A stretch of 13,369 nt of DNA from Nitrospira sp. (lineage in GTDB: Bacteria > Nitrospirota > Nitrospiria > Nitrospirales > Nitrospiraceae): assembly GCA_016873525.1 (NCBI GenBank), contig VGXD01000029.1, positions 1 to 13,369 on the forward strand, read 5' to 3'. The notes under the pieces are model-generated. The model did no database searches and had not been told where the DNA came from. It worked only from the letters and a program-made list of their open reading frames with translations. Positions 6,626 to 12,992 of this stretch are shown here, piece after piece. How positions within the stretch are numbered: position 1 is the first letter of the stretch; each line of letters begins with the position of its first letter. Position numbers and translations under genes: made by a program.

Positions 6626-7907
6626 AGCGCAGGGCGGCGGCCGGGTCCAACTTGGCGGCTTGCCAGGAAGGGTAGAGGGTGGCGACGAAACTGATGAGAA
6701 TGGCGGAGAAGGAGACCAGGAGCACGTCCAGGGCCTGGATATGGACCGGCACATGGGAGATGTAATAGACCGTCGGATCGAAGGTCCAGTAGGTCTGGAT
6801 CAGCCAGAGAAACGCGTAGCCCAAGGGGACGCCGATGGCGGTGCCGGTCAATCCGATGATGAGCCCGTTCAACATGAAGATGCGCATGATGGCCTGGCGG
6901 GTGGCGCCCATGGCTTTCAGGATGGCGATCTCGCGCTGTTTTTCGGTCACGATCATGGTCAGGGTGCTGACGATGTTGAAGGAGGCGACGATCGTGATGA
7001 GCACGAGCAGGAGGAACATCATGACCTTTTCCAGCTTCAGGGCGGAAAACAGGTTTTTGTTGAGCTGCATCCAATCGCGGGCCCAATAGGGAAAGCCGAG
7101 GGCCTGCTCGATCGAGCGGGCGATCTCGGAGGCCATGAAGATGTTGTCCACCTTGACCTCGATCCCGGTGACGGCGGCGCCCATGTTGAAGAACGCCTGC
7201 GCCTCCGCCAGGGAGATATAGGCCAGCGACGAGTCGTATTCGTACATGCCCGATTCGAAGACCGCCACCACGGTGAAGGTGCGAATCTTGGGCGTCATCG
7301 TGAGCGTCCCCAGCGAGCTGGCCGGGCCGACGGGGGAGACGACGTTCACCTGGTCTCCGACGAAGGTGCCCAGCCTCATGGCCAGCTCCTTCCCGAGGAT
7401 GATGCCGGGGTGCCTGGGTTCCGGCGCCGGACCGGATTCCGGCACGGCCGGGACCTCGCCGATCGGTGCGGCCGGGAGGTCCAGGTCTTCGAGGGAGCCG
7501 GACTTGACGTTCTTGGCCAGTTCGGTGACCCGCCGTTCCCGCCGCTGGTCGATGCCGCGCAGGACGATGCCCTGGACGGCGGCTTGCGACGTCAGGAGGA
7601 CCTGGCGGAAGACGAAGGGCGTGGCGGCCAGGACGTGGGGGACTTGCTCGACGCGCGACGCCAGGTCGTCGTAGCCGACCATGCCGTCTTTGGTGCGGTC
7701 ATGGACGACGATGTGGGAGGTCGTCCCCAGGATCTTGGCCTGCAAGTCTTCTTTGAAGCCGGTCATGATGCCCAGGGTGCCGATCAGCGCGGCCACGCCG
7801 AGGGTGATGCCGGCCACGGACACGACGGTGTTGAGCGAAATGGTCCGGTGGCGGCGCTTGGCGCGAAGGTACCGGAGGCCGATGAAGATTTCGTAGGGCG
7901 GGTGCAC
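6618..7907 (-). CDS. lolC: Lipoprotein-releasing system transmembrane protein, LolC/LolE family
   Basis: A 429-residue inner-membrane permease that works with LolD to extract lipoproteins. One membrane helix lies near the N-terminus (about 26-50), followed by a large MacB-type periplasmic domain (about 51-290). Three helices follow at about 296-318, 345-370 and 393-412 in the FtsX domain, which contains the typical EKQREIAILKAMGAT (322-336). The start is GTG (complement of 7905-7907), two bases after the lysS stop, with GGAGA eight bases upstream inside lysS. A proline-rich stretch (about 145-166) interrupts the periplasmic domain. Only one permease gene is present here, whereas proteobacterial clusters with LolC and LolE have two. 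It may therefore act as a homodimer, or a partner may be encoded elsewhere; LolC and LolE cannot be separated by eye. Confidence 0.88.
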   Translation of the reverse strand: MHPPYEIFIGLRYLRAKRRHRTISLNTVVSVAGITLGVAALIGTLGIMTGFKEDLQAKILGTTSHIVVHDRTKDGMVGYDDLASRVEQVPHVLAATPFVFRQVLLTSQAAVQGIVLRGIDQRRERRVTELAKNVKSGSLEDLDLPAAPIGEVPAVPESGPAPEPRHPGIILGKELAMRLGTFVGDQVNVVSPVGPASSLGTLTMTPKIRTFTVVAVFESGMYEYDSSLAYISLAEAQAFFNMGAAVTGIEVKVDNIFMASEIARSIEQALGFPYWARDWMQLNKNLFSALKLEKVMMFLLLVLITIVASFNIVSTLTMIVTEKQREIAILKAMGATRQAIMRIFMLNGLIIGLTGTAIGVPLGYAFLWLIQTYWTFDPTVYYISHVPVHIQALDVLLVSFSAILISFVATLYPSWQAAKLDPAAALRYE

Positions 7908-7909
7908 GG

Positions 7910-9391
7910 TTATTTCTCCGGCCGCAGTTGCGGGAAGAGGATCACGTCCCTGATCGACGCCTGGTTGGTGAGGAGCATGACGAGGCGGTCGATGCCGATG
8001 CCTTCGCCGGCGGTCGGCGGCATGCCGTGTTCCAGCGCGCGCAGAAAATCTTCGTCCAGGTGGTGGGCTTCTTCGTCGCCCGCCTCGCGCTGGGCGACCT
8101 GGGACTCGAAGCGTCGGCGTTGGTCCAGCGGGTCGTTCAACTCGGAGAAGGCGTTGGCGATTTCACGGCCCGCAATGTAGAGTTCGAACCGGTCGGTCAG
8201 GGAGGGGTCGGCATCCTTCCGGCGGGCCAGGGGAGACAGTTCGATGGGATAGTCGGTGATGAAGGTCGGCTGGATCAAGTTCGGCTCGACGGTTTCCTCG
8301 AAGATTTCGTTGAGGATCGCCGCCAGGTCGGCGTCCGGCGCCACCTCCACCCCCAGCTTCTTGGCGGCCTCCAGCGCGGCCTTCCGGTCGTGCAGGACCG
8401 AGGCCTCGAGCTGGTTCACTTCCAGGATCGACTGCCGATAAGACCAGCGCCTCCAGGGGGCCGCCAGGTTGATCGGCTTGTCCTGATAGACGATGGTGGC
8501 GCTGCCGCAGACCGCCTGTGCAAGCCGTTCGAATAATTCCTCCGTCAGCGCGATCAGGTCGTTGTAGTCGGCATAGGCGACGTAAAACTCCAGCATCGTG
8601 AACTCGGGATTATGGATGGTGGAGATGCCCTCGTTCCGAAAGTTCCGGTTGATCTCGAAGACGCGGGGGAAGCCGCCCACGATCAGCCGCTTCAAGTACA
8701 GCTCCGGCGCGATCCGCAGATAGAGATCGGTTCCCAGGGCATTGTGGTGGGTGACGAAGGGCTTGGCCGTGGCGCCGCCGGGAATCGGGTGCATCATCGG
8801 CGTCTCGACTTCCAGGAAGCCTTTCTCGATGAGGAAGGCGCGGATGCCGGCGATGATGCGGCTGCGGGCGATGAAAATCTCGTGCACCGAGGGATTGGCG
8901 ATCAGGTCCACGTAACGCTGGCGGTAGCGGGTCTCGACGTCCGTCAGGCCATGCCACTTCTCCGGCAGGGGCCGCAGCGCCTTGCTCAAAAAGGTCAGCT
9001 CCGAGACTTCCACCGTGAACTCGTCGGTCTTGGTCCGGAACAGATGTCCGCCGACCCCGATCCAGTCGCCCAAGTCCAATTGCTCGCAGACGCGGTAACT
9101 CTGTTCGGTGAGCTTGTCTTTTTTGAGATAGACCTGGAGCCGATCCGCCCCGTCCTGGAGGACGGCGAAGGCCGCCTTGCCGAATCGCCGCATGGCGACG
9201 ATCCGTCCGGCGATCCGGCAGCGGATGGCCTCCCGTTCCAATGCTTCCTTGGGCTTGCTCCCGTGCAGGCGACTCAGGTCTCCGGCCCGGTCCGTAGCCT
9301 CGAAGCGGGTTCCGTAGGGCGGGACCTGCAATTCGCGGAGCAGGTCCAGTTTCTTGATCCGTTGCTGGCGTTGGTCGTTCAGTTCATCCAT
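7910..9391 (-). CDS. lysS: Lysyl-tRNA synthetase, class II
   Basis: LysS charges tRNA-Lys with lysine in the cytosol. At 493 residues it matches bacterial class II LysRS. An N-terminal helical segment precedes the OB-fold anticodon-binding domain (about 58-135). The class II catalytic core follows: a motif 1 region (about 175-202, ending ETPMMHPIPGGA), motif 2 RNFRNEGISTIHNPEFTMLEFY with its Arg and Glu (249-270), and motif 3 GEGIGIDRLVMLL (462-474). The sequence near GREIANAFSELNDP (408-421) is the usual lysine-pocket segment. It sits directly after prfB, an order also seen in E. coli, and is closely followed by lolC. The 91-base gap to prfB is filled by an inverted heptad repeat. The Shine-Dalgarno before ATG 9391 is weak: a short T-run precedes the start. 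Confidence 0.96.
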   Translation of the reverse strand: MDELNDQRQQRIKKLDLLRELQVPPYGTRFEATDRAGDLSRLHGSKPKEALEREAIRCRIAGRIVAMRRFGKAAFAVLQDGADRLQVYLKKDKLTEQSYRVCEQLDLGDWIGVGGHLFRTKTDEFTVEVSELTFLSKALRPLPEKWHGLTDVETRYRQRYVDLIANPSVHEIFIARSRIIAGIRAFLIEKGFLEVETPMMHPIPGGATAKPFVTHHNALGTDLYLRIAPELYLKRLIVGGFPRVFEINRNFRNEGISTIHNPEFTMLEFYVAYADYNDLIALTEELFERLAQAVCGSATIVYQDKPINLAAPWRRWSYRQSILEVNQLEASVLHDRKAALEAAKKLGVEVAPDADLAAILNEIFEETVEPNLIQPTFITDYPIELSPLARRKDADPSLTDRFELYIAGREIANAFSELNDPLDQRRRFESQVAQREAGDEEAHHLDEDFLRALEHGMPPTAGEGIGIDRLVMLLTNQASIRDVILFPQLRPEK

Positions 9392-9403
9392 AAAAAGACC
9401 GTA

Positions 9404-9481
9404 GTGCGTGACAAGTGATGCGTAACGCGTGACGTGTGATCGGAGGTTGCAATCTCTTACCCATCACTTGTTACGCATCAC
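9404..9481. repeat. Inverted array of 7-base units between prfB and lysS
   Basis: On the + strand, heptads gtgcgtg (9404-9410), acaagtg (9411-9417), atgcgta (9418-9424), acgcgtg (9425-9431) and acgtgtg (9432-9438) lie in strict phase. The right arm holds exact reverse complements of two of them: cacttgt (9465-9471) for acaagtg and tacgcat (9472-9478) for atgcgta, but in swapped order. The longest perfect dyad is 12 bases, gtgatgcgtaac at 9415-9426 against 9470-9481. The array occupies nearly the whole gap and ends one base short of the prfB stop codon. There is no coding frame, and no U-tract marks an intrinsic terminator. The resulting RNA could form alternative hairpins upstream of lysS. 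Confidence 0.75.
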
Positions 9482-9482
9482 C

Positions 9483-10590
9483 TTATTTCTTTTCCGCCAT
9501 CCGTTGTTTCAGGTACGCTTCGATGAAGCCGTCGATCTCGCCGTCCATGACGGAACCGATGGCCCCCACCTCGTGGTCCGTGCGGTGGTCCTTGACCATC
9601 TGATAGGGCTGGAACACGTAGGAGCGAATCTGGCTGCCGAAGCCGATTTCTTTTTTCTCCCCGACGATGGAATTGAACTGGGCTTCTTTCTTTTGTTGTT
9701 CCATTTCGTAGAGGCGCGCTTTGAGAATTTTCATGGCGCCGTTTTTATTCTGTAACTGCGACCGTTCGTTTTGGCATTGCACGACGAGGCCGGTGGGCAG
9801 GTGGGTGATCCGGATGGCGGTCTCCACCTTGTTCACATTTTGCCCGCCGGCGCCGCCGGCTCTGAAGGTGTCGATCCGCAGGTCCTTGTCGTCGATCGTC
9901 ACTTCCGTGTCGTCCTCCAGTTCGGGATAGACGAAGACCGAGGCGAAGGAGGTGTGGCGCCGCTTGTTGGCGTCGAAGGGCGAAATCCGGACCAGGCGAT
10001 GGACGCCGGCTTCCGCCTTGAGGTAGCCGTAGCTGTAGGGCCCGGCGACGGAGAGGGTCGCGCTTTTGACGCCGGCTTCGTCGCCGGCCTGAAGATCCAA
10101 GGTAGTCACGGTGTAGCCTTTTCGTTCCGCCCAGCGCACGTAGAGGCGCAACAGCATCTGGGCCCAGTCCTGCGACTCGGTTCCGCCGGCGCCGGGATGG
10201 ATGGCCAAGATCGCGTTGCCGCCGTCATGTTCGCCCGAGAGCAGCAGCTCGACGCGCAGCTGGTGCACCGCAGCTTCGAACCGCGCCAGCTCGGCGGCCA
10301 AGTCGGCGGTCAGGGACTGATCCTCGGTCTCCTCCGCCAATTCACACATGGCGAGCAAGTCGCCCTGTTGACGTTCGATCTCCGACCAGCGTTTGAGTTG
10401 CCGTTCGAGGGCGGATTTTTTCCGGCTGACGCGGGCGGCCGCCTGCGGGTTTTTCCAAAAGTCAGGATTTCCGGTCGAGACTTCCAGCTCCTGCAATTCC
10501 AAGGTCAAGTTGGGGAGGTCAAAGATGCCCCCGAAGTTCGCTGATCTGTTCGCCGACTGCCTTGAGCCTGGTGCGGAGTTCATCGAGCAT
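9483..10590 (-). CDS. prfB: Peptide chain release factor 2 (programmed +1 frameshift)
   Basis: RF2 ends translation at UGA and UAA. Translation starts at ATG (10590), with GGAG six bases upstream, and runs 23 codons (MLDELRTRLK... ending LRGHL) to an in-frame TGA at 10521-10519. Ribosomes must slip +1 at CTT TGA C to continue for 345 codons, giving 368 residues, close to the 365 of E. coli RF2. The tripeptide anticodon SPF (203-205) recognises UGA, and GGQ (248-250) lies in RAGGAGGQNVNKVE. Ala244 stands where E. coli K-12 has the unusual Thr246. A continuous frame starting at 10601 gives a false N-terminus. The gene lies between lnt and lysS. RF2 level is expected to be autoregulated through the frameshift. 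Confidence 0.96.
10518..10530 (-). promoter_or_regulatory. prfB programmed +1 frameshift site with internal Shine-Dalgarno
   Basis: Read on the - strand, the site is CGG GGG CAT CTT TGA C. The slippery CTT is at 10524-10522, the in-frame TGA at 10521-10519 and the C after it at 10518. The purine run ending in GGGGG (about 10531-10527) is three bases upstream of CTT, as in the classical AGGGGGTATCTTTGAC of E. coli. Here CGGGGG replaces AGGGGG and CAT replaces TAT. After the shift, reading resumes at GAC (Asp24). When RF2 is scarce, slow termination at this TGA favours the shift and so more RF2. Confidence 0.95.
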
Positions 10591-10613
10591 GGTGTCTCCA
10601 AAATGGTTAGGGG

Positions 10614-10677
10614 GTCGAGGCAAGGGGCGTGAGGAAAACCAGTGGCCCTCTGTCCCTAGCCTTTCGCCTCCGGCCTC
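10614..10677. repeat. Degenerate inverted heptad array overlapping the lnt stop codon
   Basis: GCCT recurs every seven bases at 10659-10662, 10666-10669 and 10673-10676 on the + strand. On the - strand this reads ggaggcc, ggaggcg, aaaggct and covers the last codons of lnt (about RRPEAKG and the stop). An opposite arm in the gap has AGGC (10618-10621), GGGC (10625-10628) and AGGA (10632-10635), also spaced by seven, within gtcgagg, caagggg and cgtgagg. The arms are less exact than at the prfB/lysS site, so this is a tentative member of the same type. It begins at the 3' end of lnt. Confidence 0.4.
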
Positions 10678-12260
10678 CGTCGCCTTGCGGCGACGGCCAA
10701 AAGTCCGGTGATTATAACACAGGCATAGGCAAACACATCACCGTATCGGCTGTAGACGGTGAGGGTCCTGTTGAGCGGAATGGTCCCGGTCACGGCCCGT
10801 TCTTCGAAGGTCGGCGTGGCTTGTAGGATGCGTCCTTGAGGGTCGATGAAGCCGGAGATGCCGGTGTTGGCGGCACGGGCCACGGCGCGCCGGTTTTCCA
10901 CCGCCCGGAAGACGACCATGCCGAAGTGCTGGAAGGGAGCGGAGGAAGGGCCGAACCAGGCGTCGTTGGTGATCGTCACGATGAAATCGGCTCCGTCGCG
11001 GGCGAATTCGCGCACGAGGTTCGGGAAGATGACTTCATAACAGATGAGGACGCCGAACCGGGCCGGCCCCTCTGCGTCGGAGAAGGCCGGTTGGGCCGGC
11101 AGGGAGAAAATTGTGGCGACTCTGCCCGCTTCAAAGTCGCCGATGCCTTCGACCAGTTTGTCCAGGAAGAAGAGCAAGGAGGATTTCAGCGGGATGTATT
11201 CGCCGAAGGGGACCAGGTGCTGTTTGTCGTAGCGGCCTACGATGGTTCCGTCTTGCGCCAGGAGGTAGGCGCTGTTGAGCAGGTAGGGGCGGCCGTCTGG
11301 ATAATAACGGAGCGCCGGACTCCCCAAGAGGAGCGGCACCTGCTGCGTCCGTGCCAGGTTGGTGACTTCCTCCCGGTAGGCGGCCTCCCGCTCGAAGAGG
11401 AAGGGGGTGGCGGCCTCGGGCCAGATGAGGAGATCGCTGCCCCTTGCCGCCTCTGTGGTGAGCCGCAGATAGCGATCCAGCGTTTCACGGCGGTAGGCGT
11501 CATCCCATTTGTGGGCTTGGTCGATGTTGGCTTGCACCAGGCCGATCGTTAGCGAGCGGGCCGGCGCCTTGGAGGCAGCCTCGATGTGGGCCTCTCCGTA
11601 GAGGAGGGTGAGGCTCATCGAGAGGATGGCCGTCACAGGGGAGAGCCAGGGAAACGGCGCGGCTTGTTGCTCCTCCGAGGGCTGTCTGAGTCGATGCCGG
11701 AGCCAGAGGGCGGTGTCGGCCAGGGCCGCGTTGACGAGGACGATCACGAAGGAGACTCCATAGACACCCGTATGGTCGGCAATCTGGATTGCAGGGAGCC
11801 ATCGATATTGGGAGTAGCCCAGCAGGTCCCAGGGGAGGCCGGAAAATAAATAGGTGCGGAGCCATTCCAGCGTGACCCAGAGGAAGGGGGCGCCGAGCAA
11901 GGACAAGCGAGGCAGGGCTCGTTGCAGCCATGCGGCGCCCAGGGTATAGAGTCCGACATAGAGGCCCAGATAGGTCGCCAGCAGGACCATGAGGCCATAG
12001 CTGATCCCCAGGGGAACGTTTCCATAGAGGTGCATGGCCGTGACGACCCAGGAGACGACCCCGACGAAGGCCAGGAGGCCGGTCAACCAGCCCAGCCAAA
12101 AGGCTTGTCGCAGGGAGGCCTTGGCGAGGGCAAGATGGAGCGGCAGCAGGACGACCCAGGCCAGAAAACCCAGGTCGAAGTCGGGAAAGCAGAGGGGGTA
12201 GAGGAGGCCGGTGAGACCGGCCAAAAGAGTTTGCGCGACAAGAAGGCGACGTGGCGACAT
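10656..12260 (-). CDS. lnt: Apolipoprotein N-acyltransferase
   Basis: Lnt transfers a third acyl chain to the N-terminal cysteine of lipoproteins in the inner membrane, before sorting by the Lol system encoded three genes downstream. The 534 residues show several N-terminal hydrophobic helices (about 6-25, 30-47, 53-75, 84-112, 119-138, 165-186, 207-222), then a nitrilase-type domain (about 236-497) and a final helix (506-525). The catalytic triad is visible: Glu282 in LIWPEAATPF, Lys346 in GRYDKQHLVPFGEY and Cys407 in VLICYEVIFPN. Glu354 in FGEYIP is also conserved. WFGPSSAPFQH (435-445) and NTGISGFIDP (465-474) are typical. No ribosome site precedes ATG 12260, but a promoter-like sequence ends about ten bases before it, so the mRNA may be leaderless. 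The C-terminal tail overlaps a heptad repeat. Confidence 0.95.
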   Translation of the reverse strand: MSPRRLLVAQTLLAGLTGLLYPLCFPDFDLGFLAWVVLLPLHLALAKASLRQAFWLGWLTGLLAFVGVVSWVVTAMHLYGNVPLGISYGLMVLLATYLGLYVGLYTLGAAWLQRALPRLSLLGAPFLWVTLEWLRTYLFSGLPWDLLGYSQYRWLPAIQIADHTGVYGVSFVIVLVNAALADTALWLRHRLRQPSEEQQAAPFPWLSPVTAILSMSLTLLYGEAHIEAASKAPARSLTIGLVQANIDQAHKWDDAYRRETLDRYLRLTTEAARGSDLLIWPEAATPFLFEREAAYREEVTNLARTQQVPLLLGSPALRYYPDGRPYLLNSAYLLAQDGTIVGRYDKQHLVPFGEYIPLKSSLLFFLDKLVEGIGDFEAGRVATIFSLPAQPAFSDAEGPARFGVLICYEVIFPNLVREFARDGADFIVTITNDAWFGPSSAPFQHFGMVVFRAVENRRAVARAANTGISGFIDPQGRILQATPTFEERAVTGTIPLNRTLTVYSRYGDVFAYACVIITGLLAVAARRRRPEAKG

Positions 12261-12269
12261 TGGCGCCGT

Positions 12270-12298
12270 ACCATATCGGAACGAGGGGGCAGTTGCAA
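12270..12298 (-). promoter_or_regulatory. Probable sigma70-type promoter of the lnt-prfB-lysS-lolC-lolD cluster
   Basis: On the - strand, TTGCAA (12298-12293) is followed by exactly 17 bases and TATGGT (12275-12270). TTGCAA matches TTGACA in TTG and the final A; TATGGT matches TATAAT at four positions. Transcription would begin near 12263, leaving only two or three bases before the lnt ATG at 12260. The gap has no other convincing pair for this strand. Confidence 0.5.
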
Positions 12299-12330
12299 GG
12301 CTGGCCCCTCTGTCATTGGACCGGCCTTGC
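12295..12330. repeat. Dyad between the divergent lnt and glutaredoxin-like promoters
   Basis: gcaaggctgg (12295-12304) and ccggccttgc (12321-12330) form a ten-base inverted repeat with one T-G wobble and a 16-base loop. The left arm overlaps the predicted lnt -35, and the right arm overlaps the predicted -35 of the gene on the other side. It could be an operator for a dimeric regulator, or simply reflect the symmetry of two facing -35 elements. Confidence 0.4.
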
Positions 12331-12356
12331 GAGGGGTTTCAAGGGGGTGCTAAGAT
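12327..12356 (+). promoter_or_regulatory. Possible extended -10 promoter of the glutaredoxin-like gene
   Basis: TTGCGA (12327-12332), an 18-base spacer and TAAGAT (12351-12356) preceded by TGC (12348-12350) make an extended -10 type promoter. Transcription would start near 12363, about ten bases before the AAGGAG ribosome site at 12373-12378. Confidence 0.45.
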
Positions 12357-12385
12357 GCGACAGTCATTTGAGAAGGAGCCTGGCT

Positions 12386-12640
12386 ATGGCAAACGTGACG
12401 CTGCTCTATTCGCCCACCTGCGGGGCCTGTCCCTCGGCCAAGAGTTTGTTCAAGGGGCTGCGGGTCAAGTACAGCTTCAGCTACCGCGAAGTGGACATTA
12501 ACTCGCCGGATGGGCAGGAGTTGGCCGAGAGACATTCCATCCGCGCCGTGCCGGCGACGATCATCAACGGGCGGCTGACCTTCATCGGCGTGCCCAGCCG
12601 CCAGAGTGTTGAGAAGGCCCTCGCGCCCAAACCTGACTGA
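12386..12640 (+). CDS. Glutaredoxin/thioredoxin-fold small redox protein
   Basis: An 84-residue protein of the thioredoxin fold, likely a cytosolic thiol-disulfide oxidoreductase or electron carrier. The beginning VTLLYSPTCGACPSAK (residues 4-19) carries the redox motif Cys12-Gly-Ala-Cys15 straight after strand 1. AVPAT (54-58) provides the cis-proline, Pro56, and the short GRLTFIGVPS segment (62-71) follows. There is no signal peptide. AAGGAG at 12373-12378, seven bases before ATG 12386, selects this start; the frame is open upstream to 12251, but those residues do not resemble the fold. The sequence is closer to glutaredoxin-like or NrdH-like minimal proteins than to full thioredoxins. Partner and substrate are unknown. 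The zinc-ribbon gene follows after 34 bases and is probably cotranscribed. Confidence 0.85.
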   Translation: MANVTLLYSPTCGACPSAKSLFKGLRVKYSFSYREVDINSPDGQELAERHSIRAVPATIINGRLTFIGVPSRQSVEKALAPKPD

Positions 12641-12674
12641 CCGAGTCCTGTGGGCCCTTGAAGGGAAATCAGCC

Positions 12675-12842
12675 ATGTCGCCGGACGAAAACGAACTGGA
12701 TATCGAGCTGCCCGTTTTGCCCATCATCGACAAGGGGCCGCCTCCCGATTGCCCTCTGTGCGGCGATCCTATGGCCTTCATCGACGGAGACTGGGGCTGC
12801 CAGGACTGCAACGGAGAGTTGATGGGTCCGGAAACGGGCTAG
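12675..12842 (+). CDS. Small zinc-ribbon protein of unknown function
   Basis: A 55-residue acidic protein. Its first half (residues 1-22) is rich in Asp, Glu, Leu and Pro and shows no domain. The second half has two CxxC knuckles, Cys26/Cys29 in CPLCG and Cys42/Cys45 in CQDC, separated by 12 residues, which is the layout of a zinc ribbon. AAGGGA (12661-12666) lies eight bases before ATG 12675, so this start is preferred over an upstream ATG at 12606 that would overlap the glutaredoxin-like gene. I do not recognise a named family. Such small ribbons often bind nucleic acid or a protein partner, but nothing here shows which. Being next to a CxxC redox protein raises the possibility of a thiol or metal link, which is inference only. 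Confidence 0.65.
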   Translation: MSPDENELDIELPVLPIIDKGPPPDCPLCGDPMAFIDGDWGCQDCNGELMGPETG

Positions 12843-12853
12843 TGAGCCGGGCG

Positions 12854-12977
12854 CGAGGCTATGGGCGAGAGGCGGGGGGCATCGAGGAGCGTGCTGCTGC
12901 CATTGCGATCGACTCTTCTTCTCCCCATGAGTTCCGACGTCCATATCAGTTCCCCTTGCCTCCCGCCTCCTGCCTCG
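12854..12977. repeat. Inverted array of 7-base units before the addB-like gene
   Basis: The left arm has cgaggct (12854-12860), atgggcg (12861-12867), agaggcg (12868-12874) and gggggca (12875-12881) in seven-base phase. The right arm has tgcctcc (12957-12963), cgcctcc (12964-12970) and tgcctcg (12971-12977), whose reverse complements, ggaggca, ggaggcg and cgaggca, match the left-arm pattern. About 75 bases of unassigned sequence separate the arms. The array starts 11 bases after the zinc-ribbon stop and ends 15 bases before the next start. Confidence 0.6.
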
Positions 12978-12992
12978 AGCCCGTTGTAAAAC

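Noticed and set aside
6626..6754. Upstream extension of lolD by 43 codons
   Set aside because: These codons are the lolC C-terminus read in another frame. ATG 6625 gives a normal LolD length.
6333..8180. A 615-codon open frame on the + strand across lolD, lolC and lysS
   Set aside because: It lies opposite three well-identified genes, its product is Gly, Asp and His rich low-complexity sequence, and such frames are common opposite GC-rich genes.
10591..10601. Uninterrupted prfB frame starting at 10601
   Set aside because: Its first residues do not resemble RF2. The ATG at 10590 plus the frameshift site gives the family N-terminus and length.
12251..12385. Upstream extension of the glutaredoxin-like protein by 45 codons
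   Set aside because: The extension overlaps the predicted promoter, has no fold-like sequence and is bypassed by a good ribosome site at 12373-12378.
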